A stretch of DNA of 64,000 nt from contig CM045767.1 in assembly GCA_025200525.1 (NCBI GenBank), positions 11,577,273 to 11,641,272 on the forward strand, written 5' to 3'. This document shows, in pieces, positions 22,955-35,100 of this stretch. The stretch's first letter is position 1; each line of letters starts with the position of its first letter. The DNA comes from Camellia lanceoleosa. Lineage: Eukaryota; Streptophyta; Magnoliopsida; Ericales; Theaceae. The position numbers and the translations under genes are program-made. The notes under the pieces were generated by a model, which saw only the letters and a list, made by a program, of their open reading frames with translations, made no database searches and had not been told where the DNA came from.

Positions 22955-25900
22955 ATGGACACGACTATCATCATCAGGAGATGGAAGGGTCCTTGGACTC
23001 GGAGAAAGACTGTGGAAGCAGCCACAATCGGAGTTACCCTCCTCGCCGCCTTCTGGGTTTTCACTGCCACGAATCACAGAACCAAATTGAGTCTTCAACT
23101 TCAAGTATCGAATGCTTGTCCATTTCCAGCAATATTCAACTTCGGCGATTCTAATTCTGACACTGGCTGCGTCTCAGCCTTGTTCGGTCGTCTCTCACCT
23201 CCCAACGGCCGTTCTTTCTTCGGCAAACCCTCTGGCCGCTATTCTGATGGCCGTCTCATCATTGATTTTATGGGTAAGGGATGCACACCACCTGTTTGAT
23301 CATTTTCCTAAATTAGTCAAGATAGTTCCAAGTACGATGGCAATTTTTGAATCAGATTTACCAAACTCAAGTTGGGTTTGAAGTCATGTTTTTTGCAAGT
23401 GTTTTGAAAACACTTCTTGGTGGTTTTGTTTTGGAAGCATAATTTCAAGAAACAATTGAGTTTGGGAAATAAGTTCAAAATATAACTAGTATTTGGAAAT
23501 TTTTCTTTAAAATATCTCCACTCCTTACTCAAATTTGAGTAAATGCTTTATTTGATATGAAGCACTCCAATGGACAACTCAGATTTATTCATAAATTCGA
23601 GTAAAAGCTCCATAATGGCAGATTTGTAAATTCCGAGGTTACAAAATAATCTTGAAAATTTTGAGTGAACATTTGAATCTCCCTTGATTTAGGTCAAAAA
23701 TTAGGTAAAAGTCAGTTTGATATAAGTTCAAGTCGAAGGAGTAGAGACGTTCTTTGAGTGATTTTTACTCAAATTAAATTTGATGTAAGTTTGAGTCAGC
23801 GGTTGAAGATGCCCTAACCGATTCTTTTTCTTCAGTAGTCTAAGGATGTGATAGACTTAGTAGTTATAGCAAACAGTTCAAGTGCAACGGCAATTTGTGT
23901 TTGGGTTGGCTGAGCATCCATGGTTGGGGAGTTTTTTTTTTTTTTTTTTTAACAAACCCATGTTATTTTGAAGTTATTTCCTTAACTCAAGTTGTGTTTG
24001 AAAACACGATTTCTTGGTCATGTTTTGAAAACATAATTTCAAAAAACAAGCTGGGTTTGGAAAAATAAGTTCAAATTAACTTGTATTTGGGAAATTTGCT
24101 TAAGAATGGCATGGGTTTGGTAAATAATTCCATGGTTGGGGCTTCCTACTACTGTAGTTATCTTGAATAATTTGTTTTTGATAAGTAAAGATATTATTAA
24201 AGAAGAAGCATCAAGACGATGCCAATCAATACAAAAGAAAGCCACCCAAACCACCTTCTAATTTATACAGAAAGAGAATCCAAGAAATCTAAAAAAGAAA
24301 GCACATCTGGATCCGCACTTCCCGAGCCCCAGCTATACAAGACCGCCAAAACCTATACTTTGTATTCTGATTTTTCGAACTGATTTTTTTATGAAATTTT
24401 TTTTGTTGGGAGCATCTGCATAACCCATTGATAAAAGCATAAATAATTATGCTAAGTGCTTCTTTCTGAGATCATTCAATACCTTATAACTTCATATTTC
24501 TTGTGATGATTTTGGAGCAGAGCTTGGGAGTTCATGTTTCAATTACGGTTTTGAAATCTATTGTGTAGTTAATTAAAATGTTTGTAAAAATGCGTCATGC
24601 CTTTTGATTGTGTAAATTTTTTAATGAGCCCCTGAATTTTTGGAGCTTCTCACCAATTGCTAGCTAAATTTTAGAAGCAACTGAAATACTCTTGTGGCAC
24701 ATGTTTGTTCTTCCCATACCTGTCTGAGAGTTGGACTTAATTTATGAATTTGTGCAGCTGAGAAGTTGGGATTACCATACTTGAATGCATATCTGGATTC
24801 TGTCGAATCAAATTTCAGACATGGAGCAAATTTTGCTGCAAGTGGGTCAACCATAAAGCCAGTGCCTTCCATGAACCCTATCCATCTCAGCATACAGCTT
24901 TCACAGTTTGAACAATTAAAAGAGCGCACTATTGAGTTATACAACCAAGGTTAGAAAATAATTCTAGCAGTTTATTTTGGCTAAAACTTGTACTTAATAA
25001 TGTGCTCTAAATTTGGAGAAAATCACTTGACCTTTGCACGGAGCAAGTGACCTTTTCATATCTTGTGGTGACTTGTGAGTGAGCAATGTGGTTTCACTGT
25101 TTCAGCTAAGAGATCATATGCCCAAAGCAGCCTTCCAAGGCCTGAGGATTTTTCAAAAGCCCTTTATACAATGGATACCGGACAGAATGATCTTCATGCT
25201 GGGTTGACATCAATGATGGAGGAGCAAGTGCTGACATCTATTCCCAGTATAATTGATCATTTTGCTTCGGTCGTAGAGGTAACTACATCTTTCCGAAACC
25301 TAGTTTATTAGTTGGTTCTGTTTCTCACCTGGATAGTCCTCTGAATCATGTATATCACTATGGCTACCTCATTTACAGAATATAAAACATCATTTTACTT
25401 ATTTGGAATCATATCATTGTGTTTCAGATTCCTGCTTTTGAACATGGTGATATTCATATTGAAAACTTGCTAGTTCATCTTCGTTAAATACCATAAACTG
25501 TTGCACACAGAGGAAACTGAAAAACATTACAAAACTTACACCTATATTGCGATCGTCATGTACTCGAACTTACAAGTGGATGACTTGAGTTTCATATAAA
25601 ATTTTCTTCCTCCTTCCTGATTTTTCTTTTTTGTCCTCTTTTTTTTCTTCAACCCTACCAGGTAAGTAAGTTTTGTTTATATTAACTGAGAAAGAGATGT
25701 ACAATGAAGTGCCGAAAACTCCTGGAGGCAAAAGGAGCATGGCCTTAATAGAGATGTGCTCCAAGACAATTAAACTAGTCTACACTAAAATAAAACTATT
25801 ACAACCTGAAAGACTAGGCAGACCTAAACACTTTCTCACCCTGAGGGCTAAGAGAATAAAAAGGCCTAATTTGATAAATACAATAATATTGAGGCAGACA

Positions 25901-27108
25901 TCCATTAGGTCCTCACAACTTGAGGGAATAGGTTAGTTAGAAGGTTTTCCATATAAGCCTTGTCTTGTGCATCTCTCGTATAGGTGTTGAGCCTTGCCAG
26001 TTCATATTTTTGGATAGGGGTTTTTAAAAGAATTTGCTTGAAAGTGCTAGAAGCACCCATCTTCACATGTGTATCCTTCATTTGTTGCTAACTTCTCTAA
26101 AGTCTTTTTGTATTTTTTTCCTGTTATTGTTTCAGAAACTCTACCACCAAGGCGCAAGAGCATTTTGGATACATAATACAGGCCCCATAGGCTGCTTGCC
26201 TTACTTTGTAGTAAATTATCCTCCAAAGCCTGGCAATGCTGACCAAATTGGTTGTGTCAAGTCTTACAATGAGGTGGCTCAAGAGTTCAACAAGCAGCTT
26301 AAGGACAGGATGTCCCAAATAAGGAGCAAATTTCAAGATGCATTACTGATCTATGTTGATATCTACTCAGTGAAATATTCTCTAATCAGTGAAGCAAAAG
26401 AACATGGTAAGTTGATTAATTACATTTTTGTCACTAAATCCCAATGAACAAAATGAAAAATTGAGAGTGTATTTGGAAGGCGTTTTGTTTTGATATGTGG
26501 TTTCTGTAGTTTTAAAACGGATACCTTTTGAAAACATTTCGAAATTACAAGGCAAATGATAAAAGAATTTGAAAATGTTTGAGAATATTTAGTAGCAAAA
26601 ACTAAAACTTATATAAATGTTAATGCACTCTCAATAATTAAATAATTGTACATGTTGAGGGCTATGAATATTAGAAACTCAAAAACAAAAGCGTTAAAGG
26701 CTTAGTCATTATAAGAAGAAGAAAAAATTGAAAATGCGAAATTCTATCAGTAGTAGGGATGAAAAATGAAAAAAAAAGTACTTTGCATTTGCATTAACAA
26801 AGAAAGAGAATAATAAGTAACTTATGAGTGCTTGTTTTATCTCTCTTGCTCTCTTTCTCTTCGAGGATGCAGGTTTTGTTGATCCTCTTGGTTACTGCTG
26901 CGGGCATCATGGGGATTGTTGGGAAAGAACAATTGTGAATGGAACTGAAGTTGATAGAGATTCTTGCAGTGATCCATCTGAATACATTAGTTGGGATAAG
27001 ATACATTATACTGAAGCTGCAAACAACTGGGTAGGCCGCCGAATTATGAATGGTTCGCTCTCAGATCCTCAGATTCCTATCACCGAAGCATGTCACCACT
27101 CACGATAA
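22955..27108 (+). CDS. GDSL esterase/lipase, copy A (intact)
   Basis: A SGNH/GDSL-family serine hydrolase that would cleave carboxylic esters, probably in the secretory route or cell wall. Coding exons: 22955-23273, 24758-24949, 25106-25278, 26136-26406 and 26873-27108, all with GT-AG borders. The 396-aa product is slightly longer than the usual 360-390. Block I is FNFGDSNSDTG with nucleophile Ser66. GANFAASGS (129-137) is block II-like. Block III is GQND with Asn198. Block V WDKIHYTEAAN supplies Asp360 and His363. The pattern fits the plant ENOD8 / alpha-fucosidase-like GDSL subgroup. The N-terminus is basic (Arg8, Arg9, Arg16, Arg17) before a short hydrophobic run (about 22-37), more like a signal anchor than a standard signal peptide. 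Cys72 replaces the usual second Gly after GDSNSDTG. The true substrate is unknown. Confidence 0.88.
23274..24757 (+). other. GDSL copy A intron 1
   Basis: A 1,484-nt intron. Near 24170-24350 it contains TTTTTGATAAGTAAAGATAT followed by an AGAAGAAGCATCAAGACGAT segment. In reverse this recalls plant LINE 3' ends (..TTACTTATCAAAAA). The counterpart in copy B is near 38500-38690, so it is older than the duplication. Confidence 0.55.
25279..26135 (+). other. GDSL copy A intron 3
   Basis: An 857-nt intron with an internal repeat-like stretch (about 25660-25940) containing GAGATGTACAATGAAGTGCC. It opens a meaningless frame and is present in copy B too. Confidence 0.5.
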
Positions 27109-27225
27109 TGAGCTCAATCATCAAGATTCCAGTCAAGTTCTGCAAACAATGGGATGAGAAAGTAGTAAATGCTCTTAATGTAATTTGTGTCATCGTTCTA
27201 ACTTCTGATTCAAAATGGAAGTGTG

Positions 27226-27660
27226 TTTGGTTTTAATTTTTTGAATTCAATTTTTTGGAAATTGAGTTTTTTGTTTTACATGTTTTTTTGTTTTTTGTTT
27301 TTAGTGAATATTTTTAAAATTTTAAGAAATTTTTTTTTATATTTTTTAGATACACTTTCCTTAGATATATTTAAATAATAAAATATTTGTGAAAAAATAC
27401 TTTAAAAAATTAATAAATACACAAAAATACAAAAAATGTATTGAATTTTTTTTTTGTTGGTATTTTGGGTATTTAGTGAATTTTTTGAATATTTTTTTCA
27501 CAAATATTATACTTTTTAAGTGTATTTATGTTAGGTGTGTTTCAAAATTAAAAAAATTGCTTAAAATATTAAAAAGATTCAGTAAAAATAAAAATGTGAA
27601 AAAGTAAAATGTAAAAAGTAAAGTTTTTTGGAAAGTAAATTCTGAAAATGAAGACCAAAC
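27226..27660. mobile_element. AT-rich MITE downstream of GDSL copy A
   Basis: GTTTGGTTTTAATTTTTTGA at the left pairs with the complement of AAAATGAAGACCAAAC at the right. The interior is AT-rich and lacks genes. Its homologue in unit B is at about 41545-41970, with a (TA)n expansion near 41758. Confidence 0.5.
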
Positions 27661-27969
27661 CGTTATTATTTTTTGGTTGAGTAAAAATTCAGGTTCTTTG
27701 TGATTCTGCAAATGAAGAACACAAACAACCTGGTTACAAATGTATGAATATTGAGTATAAAATTCTGGTGTTTTGCTCATTTTAGCGTTTTGACCTCTGA
27801 AAATTTCACTGTCATATGATGATTTGGGAAGCAACCGGTGACTATGAAAAGTGATCGATGTTATGTAGTTCTTCTGAATTTTGGCATTGCAGATTCTGGT
27901 TAGTCGCCTCTGGGTTCTGCCCGGGAATTATGATAATAATTTCAAGCAACTCTCGATAGTTTCGCTCTT

Positions 27970-28444
27970 AGACTATGAGAAAAAAAAGAAAAGAAAAGAT
28001 TATTTAATTTATAAGAAAAAAGAAAAGAAAAGAAATGATTGTAATTTGTCTCTTTTTTGTTTGGATAAGGAAGAAATAAAAGAAAATAAATGATTGTGAT
28101 TTCTCTCATTCTTGTTTGATTAGATTTCATTAAGAGAAAAGAACATAAATTATTTTATATTATATTACCAAAATAATATTTTTATATTTTCAATCATTTT
28201 ATTTCTTTTATTTTTATAGGGACAAAATTGATATTATAAAAATAGTGATTTCTTTTCTCTCCCAATATCTCCACTTTTGGGAAGATTGAAAATGCGGTTT
28301 ATAAGAGAAATGAGTTTCTCTCAATTTCTTTTCATTTCTTTCCATTTCTCTCCACTTAAGTTATCTAAACAAGTAAGAGAAATACATATCTCTTCATTTC
28401 TTTTCTTTTCTTTTCTCTTCAAATCACTCAATCCAAACATAGCG
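27970..28444. mobile_element. Tourist-like insertion specific to unit A
   Basis: Unit B reads straight through here (CTCGTTAGTTTAAGCTTCG at about 43327). The A segment is bounded by TTA on both sides. Its right end is CCAAACATAGCG and its left end GACTATGAGAAAA. The interior is rich in AAAAGAAAAG, with inverted counterparts. The TTA target fits PIF/Harbinger, but the TIR match is poor. Confidence 0.4.
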
Positions 28445-28596
28445 TTAGTATCAGATCTTCAGATTCCAATAATGTAAGCATTCTCAGAGAGTCCTGTTTC
28501 ACTCGTGATAATGAGCTCAAATAGAGACTCAATTAACAGAAAACTATGGGATGAGCCAAAATAAATAAGTTTGATATTGAGAATCTCTATCAGAGT

Positions 28597-28972
28597 TTTG
28601 GTTTGGAGTTTTCAAAAATAATTCCTAGTTTTTTATATGTATTTTTTGTTTTTAGTAAATTTTTCTAACATTTTAATCAATTTTTTTAAAAACTTTTTAA
28701 ATCCACTTAATCTAAACACTTAAAAAGTATAAAATCTGTACAAATTTTTTTTAAAAAATTCATTATAACAAAATATGGAAATTTATTTGTATTCAATATG
28801 AATTTATGAAAATTTTTACATAAGTACCATATTTTTTAAGTGTATTTAAATTAAGTGAATTAAATTTTTAAAAAAAATAATATCAATATATTAAAAAAAA
28901 TTACAAAAATAAAAAAAACGGATTAAAAACTCAAAAAAATATTTTTAAAAATTCTAAACCAATCAGAATAAA
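28597..28972. repeat. AT-rich MITE-like repeat (unit A)
   Basis: GTTTTGGTTTGGAGTTTTCA at the left resembles the complement of AAAAATTCTAAACCAATCAG at the right. The homologue in unit B is at about 45284-45645. Confidence 0.4.
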
Positions 28973-29377
28973 ATTAGAAGCAACTTTGTGGGTTTTGATT
29001 GATTTATTAGGTTTTCGTTTTGATTTTGGTTTGTTCCCACATCAACATAAGAGAGAGAGGGTGAAAAAGAAATAGGGCTATAAAAGAGAAGGCTTGGGCC
29101 TTGTAGAAATCAACCTTTTTAGGTTTTTTTTTTTGGGCCAAAATCAAGTGTGGGGTTGATTCTATTTGCACTTAAAAAATAACTTAGTAAGTTTAATTAA
29201 ATTTTTAAAAGAATATTGTTATTAATATTTTATCAATTATTTTGAATCTCTTATTTTTTAGTTATTTTTTTTATTACAATAATAACCTCAAATAAAATTA
29301 TTAAAAAAGATATCAATAATTTTGGGACACCCTATCTCACAATTAAGCTCATACACTCACTACATCATGAGTTAGGG

Positions 29378-30334
29378 AGAGCTTCTATTTGCACGTACCT
29401 CTTCTTTTCTTTCCACATCTTTCTCAATATACACACTACATAAATTTAAATTATCAATTTACACTCAATACACATTCTACCATACTAAAAATACCCTTAC
29501 CATCTTCATCTTCCAAACCCTAACCCTAATAAGCCACAACTGCTGTTGCCGCCGACGATGGCGGCACATATTTCCCTCCCTTCTCTGGTCTCTACTAATC
29601 AATATCGAGCTCTACCCTCTCTCTCTGTTCATTGCTTTTAAGTCTATCATTGAATTCATATAAATATATATATATATGTGAATCAATCGTCTTTGGATTC
29701 GATCTTCATAATCTTGAGCTACTTTCCAGGAATCTTCTCTCTCTCTATCTCTAGTCCAGCGAGAGACGATGATTCTCGTCGTCTCTTCCCTCAGCACCAC
29801 CACCATTTCCACTTGAGAAGACGATCGACGGTCCCTTCGTCGTTTGTTAAACCAGGTTCAAAAATAACACATTGATTCGATCATCAGTATCCAAACAAAA
29901 CATATTGGTTCGACTTTCAATATTCGAACACATTGGTTCAATACTGTACTTCCGAATCAATGTGTTCGGTTCAAAACTATACTTAGAACCTTCTGATTGC
30001 GAAGGCGAAAGTGAAGGCGGCAGGGAAAGACGAAGGTGAAGGAATATCATGGTAGTGGGCAATGAAGGCGGAGGGAGATCCCAGTGGTGCGCCGATCTTC
30101 TTCTCAGGCAAAGGGGGGTCATAGTGGTGGGGAAAAGGCGACAAGAAGAGTAAAGGAGGGGAGAGACGATAGCCATGGAGGATGATGGTGGAAACTGATA
30201 GTTTGAGAGAGTTCAAGTTAGGGTTTGGGGAAAGGGATATTTTGGTAATTTAATTTTAGGAAAAAAATGTAATAAAAAAAAATTATTAAGTGTGTGGAAA
30301 GAGATGAAGTGGTGTGTGCAAATAGAAGCTTCCT
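29378..30334. mobile_element. Non-autonomous MULE-like element (unit A)
   Basis: The termini AGAGCTTCTATTTGCAC and GTGCAAATAGAAGCTTCCT are inverted repeats. The flanks GAGTTAGGG (29369-29377) and AAGTTAAGG (30335-30343) form an imperfect 9-bp target duplication, the Mutator signature. The 957-bp interior has GC-richer patches such as GCCGCCGACGATGGCGGCAC and a TCAATGTGTTCGGTTC repeat cluster, but no recognised domain. It may carry host-derived sequence. The orthologous copy is at 46082-47058. Confidence 0.6.
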
Positions 30335-30353
30335 AAGTTAAGGATTTATAAGA

Positions 30354-31140
30354 ACATCCACCTCTATCATCATCCATTTATCTTCTCCAAATCCCACCTT
30401 CAAAACCTACTTATTATCAAAATCTTGAAAATCCTTTGGCTGCAATAGTGATAACCATTTGATTACATACATTTCTCCAACAATGACAATGAGTGAAATT
30501 TTTTTTGACAACCACAACTCTATAAAACGAGAGGAGTACAACAATAAAAATTTAGAATATGTTCATAGCTTTGATGGTGTTCTTAACTTATAGGAGATTG
30601 ACCTAATAAGGGTAAGTTTTTTGGAAAAAATAGCAAAAATAATAAAAATTATTCGTCATTTTTTTGGTCATTTTTTTGTGACTGAACTCCCGAACATATG
30701 ACTGAAATTTGGGAACAAATGCCCGAACATTATTTATTTGTTCAGGAATGGATTACCGAACATTTCTTATTTGTTTGGAAACAGATAACCGAAACAGTAG
30801 CAAAAGCAGACAAACAAAGGAGATCGAACTATCCTTAGGTGGTCGAATTGGATGAAATCTTATCGCTTTTGCTTACACAGAGAGTATACAAATATAGTGC
30901 GACCATTGATAAATGACATAAAACTAACCACAGAAATATGAAAGTGAATTGTTTTGTGTGTGTGAAAATAAGTAATAAAAAAAAAAAAATCAAATAGATT
31001 GACAAACCTTGTAATGAAACAGAGAAAATACTTTTTAATCACTATAATTTTTTTTCCATTGATTTTGGAAGGTTCCACCATTATGGGTTTTGTTAGGGTT
31101 TTGGGAGAGAGACTTTTTGGGGTGTGGGGGTGTACATTTG
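30354..31140. other. Unrecognised segment shared by both units (unit A copy)
   Basis: Less AT-rich than its surroundings and conserved in unit B (about 47070-48130). The + strand holds ATGACAATGAGTGAAATT (about 30483). A later stretch in unit B reads PWVVDWWMKSYPVLL, while unit A has a stop at the matching Pro-Trp position. On the minus strand a short frame opens with ATG near 31081 (MVEPSKINGKK) before a possible donor. Possibly a decayed gene. No family was recognised. Confidence 0.3.
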
Positions 31141-31808
31141 AATAGGTGAAATATTTTTACAAGGATAATTTTGGTATTTTTTGGTGAAATTTTATTTTAT
31201 TTTTTTATGGGTTTTACAATTTATAAGTGAGGGTCTAAAGAAATAGGGCATTTAAAATAATTGATAGGGTGACTAATAATAACACTTTTTTTTTGAAATT
31301 TTAGTTCCTATTATATCATAATATAAATTTATTAATAAGAACAATACATATAAACCCTAAAGTAAAAAAATATATATATTTTTTCATGGCACACTCTAAT
31401 TATTTATATGTATTCTTTAGATTCAAGTCTCTTATCTTCTTCCTTAATTATTTACAAGGATAATTATTTATAGAATTAACAAATTAGGGTACTTTACAAT
31501 TACAAAAGAAAATGACATAATTTCATACTTTTAAGTAAAAAAAAGTCATAATTAAATACAAAAAATTCATAACAAAAAATCTTTAAATAATGCCATAATT
31601 AAAGAAAAAAATTAATTATAACCAAAAAAAATAAAAAAATAGGGTAACTGCATAAGGGCTTGTTTTGGCAACTCGGCTAAAAGCAATTTTTTTAACTTTT
31701 TGATTTTTTTATATCACATTATCATTCTATTTTTTACATATTTTTTCAAAAAAAAAAAAACTTCAAAAAAATCAAAAAATTAACCTGAATTCTCCAACAA
31801 CTCCAGTT

Positions 31809-31894
31809 ATTAAACTAGAGTGAGACAGGCCATCTACTCTCTCTCTCTCCTTAATAAGAAAATGTAAAGAACAAAAATGCCTCGGTGGCCTCCA
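31809..31894 (+). pseudogene. Orphan fragment of the GDSL 5' leader (unit B)
   Basis: Same relic as 21130-21257 with a much shorter CT tract: GAGTGAGACAGGCCATCTAC through GTGGCCTCCA, again without the start codon. Confidence 0.6.
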
Positions 31895-32114
31895 AAATTT
31901 AATCATTGCATCAAAGTGGCACAAATGAGGATGATAAGATATTGAATATTGATTGTTTGGAGTGTCTTAAATAAGTGTATTTTTTTTAATCTTTTTAAAC
32001 TAAAAAGTTGAGGAAAAAAATATGGATGTTTGAGTTAATTTTTTGACTTTTTATAAAAAAATGTATATTAAAAAATTGTATAAAGAAGTGTGTAGGAAAA
32101 GATTAGAAAGGCGG

Positions 32115-35100
32115 TGTAGACACCCTATTTTTGACCGTCCATAAGACTTGGACGCGACTGATGGTTTATATGGTGGAGAAAGTTGTGTAGAGAAAATGTG
32201 CAATTTCTTCGGCAAAGAGAGAGAGTCAAATCTCAACTTCATACCCCTGTTCTGGACCAAAACAATCTCGATCAAAAGATTTTAGACTTAAAACCCTCTC
32301 GTTCAAAACGTTTTTGAAATAAAGTTCCTATGATGTTCCGACGCTCGCATTTTGTTAAATGTTGTGTTTTTCGGTAAACCGAGTAAGGACAAAGTGGGAA
32401 TGAATGAAAGAGAGATGAAATCTTTGAAAAATCTTTCAAAACACCTTACTTAGGGGTTTGAAGTTGAAGAAAAGAAAAGAAGAGGGAAGAAATCCAGTCG
32501 GGGGAGAAAATGGGCATGAACCGTTAAGAGAAAGTCGAGCAGCCCTCGCCGAATAGGGCCTATTCATTAGGATACTTGGAATCAAGCTACGAGGCCACTA
32601 CCGTTGGAAATCTTACTCCCGGGACTTCATTTTGCACTTAAGAATCTCCTAAATTCAATTCCAGACAGAGGAGATATGGTTGATTGAAGTGGGGCATCAC
32701 TCCGGTTGGACCGAAATTTGCGCGGCTTCACCAAAAAGGGCATAACTTTTTCCACAGGAGGAATTTTGATGCAAGGTTTGCCCCATTAGAAAGATAACTT
32801 CTGGGGCTTCAATTTGGACACTTGAATGGCCACCATTGGACTTCTCAATCACCCACTGGCCACATTTCTTTCTGGTAGCCCATTTTTTTGTCCTAAAAGT
32901 AGCTAGCCGGCCAGAAAACCTAGCAGGCCGGCCACCTAGCTGGTGAAATGACTTTTTTGCCCTTTTTAGCTAGCCGACCATAACCCCCTCCCCAAGTGTG
33001 TCCTAAAAGTGAATTTTGTTTTCCTCTAAGCCTTATGTTCGAGGGTTTGGCCTTTTGAGGGGAAACTTGAATTAGTTTCCCCCCCATTTTCCCCCCTCTT
33101 TTCCACCCTTTTTTGTCTATATAACCAGCACTCCTAGCTGGTTTTAAGGGGTTAGAAAATTTCTTTAGAGCTCTTTTGCATACACTCTCTATTTCCCTCT
33201 CTTCCAAGACTCCAAACTTTAGGGTCCTTGTATCATTTACACTACACCACATAGCACCACCTCTCCAACCTCCATTCCAGCCACTTGGAGCTATTTTCCA
33301 GAGCTGAGGAACACCACTTCTTGTGCCAAGAGGTTGCTAAAGTTGAGTCTTTAAGGGTAAGTCTTTCTCTCCTCTTTTTGGTCCTATTCTTGCTCAATAC
33401 ATTAGCCATACTTGCTTGTATATTTGAGTTCCGACCGTAACTGAAAATAGCATTTTTTTGAGCTCTATTTCATGTTTGTTTAAGGGTCTCTCACTGTTTG
33501 AGGCTTCCTTTTTGAACTTGCTTCATTACCTCCCTTGTATGCCATTTTCTTGCATATTATTTTTGGCCTATGTATAAACTGTTTTGAGCTCTGTCATAAA
33601 CTGTAAAGTGGCTTATTTTGAGCCCTTCTTCAACATTGTTGAAGGACTCATCACTGTTTGAGTCTTCCATTTGCCACTTGCCTTTATATCCCTCTTTTAG
33701 CCTTATTTTTGCATGATTTGTTAGCCCTTTGTGCTTATTATTATTATTTTTTTTGGATTTGGTCCGAACTGTAAATAACCTTATTTTGACCCCCTTTTCA
33801 TGTTTCATTAAGGGTCTTTTTCTGTTTGAAGCATCCTTTTTATACTTTGTGTTATAGCTCTCTTTTTGGCCTTATCTTACATAGTATTTTGAGCATACTT
33901 GTACACTGTTTTGGGTCTGATCATAAACTGTAAAATGCCATGTTTTGGGCCCCTCTTCAACATTGTTGAAGGGCCCTCCTCTGTTTGAGGCTTCCATTTT
34001 CCACTTGCCTTTGTATCCCTCCTGTAGGCCCATTTTTTGCATGAAAGTTTTGCCATACTTGTGTCTGTTTTTGTGGCTTGTCATAAACTGTAAAACATCA
34101 TATTTTGGGCCCCTCTTCAAAATTTTAGAAGGGCCTTTCTCTGTTTGGGACCAGCATTTGTTAGTTGCTTCATTATCCTTCTTTCGGGGCCATTTTTGCA
34201 TGCTAGCTTAGCCCCATTTGTGTTCACTGTTTGGCCTTTCTTAAAACTGTAAATATGCTTTTTTTGGAGTTGTTTTGATTCTGTCTTCACACTTCATGTT
34301 CAAATAATGCATGCATTACATAGCCATAGGTCATTCCATGCGCCTAATTTCATGTTTCGGGATTCATTTCATGCATCGGGTGTCATTTTGTCATCTTTCG
34401 GGGCTGTTTTGCATCACTTATTGCCTTTAAAATTTGCATGCTAGTATGCCATATTCCATGCTTTGCCATGTCTTGTTAGAGTGGCATTTCGTGCCTCAGG
34501 GTCGGTCCTCGGTTTGCGTACACGTGTGCACGCATTTCGAGTGTCCCATTTTCATCTAATGGCCTCTTATGTGAGTGTGGCTGAGGTCCACTCATGTTGG
34601 TGTAAGTCCATTATGCATTGTGTATGCCATTTCATTCCATAGCATTGTGTATGCTAGGCTGTATGTTAGCGCATTGCGTATGCCATGTTACCTCGTGCAT
34701 CGTGCATGTCATTTCATAGCATTGTGCATGTTAGGTTATATCTTAGTTGCATTTCATGCATGTCATGCATATTGCATTGTGTTCGGGATATGAGTTAGCA
34801 GAAACACGGAAACGAGCGTTCAGACTCGGTGACGGAACGTGTCTCAATTCCCTAGTCAGCGACACTCCGGATTATCCATGATGGAGTTAGGTCTTATTGT
34901 GTTCATATGTGCATTCATTTCATATTGAGTTGTGAAATTCGACTCCTCGGCCATCATGCATCGAGATGCGAGATTGGTGGCACAAGGATCGAGGTATACA
35001 TACATATGTGAAAATACATTGCCATGCCCCTTTCTTGCTCTCTGTTGCAGCAAATCAAGAATCAGTAGCCTTCTGGAGCTTGGCATGCATTTCAAAAACA

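Larger units (their letters stand above)
20806..31445 (+). repeat. Tandem segmental duplication, unit A
   Basis: Sequence from AGAATTAATAAATTAGGG (about 20806) to TCTTATCTTCTTCCTT (about 31445) aligns collinearly with about 31471-48425. It carries the intact GDSL gene, its upstream fold-back MITE and a MULE-like element. Unit A alone has an extra segment at about 21528-22012 and a Tourist-like insertion at about 27970-28444. About 25 bp of unrelated sequence separates the two units. Confidence 0.88.

Noticed and set aside
22864..23154. Alternative GDSL start in another frame, through the CT tract
   Set aside because: Produces a Ser-Leu repeat and misses the GDSL block I motif; the 22955 frame carries all conserved motifs.
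26034..26447. GDSL exon 4 frame extended upstream to an ATG
   Set aside because: The 5' part is intron sequence. The real exon begins at the acceptor TTTCAG ending at 26135.
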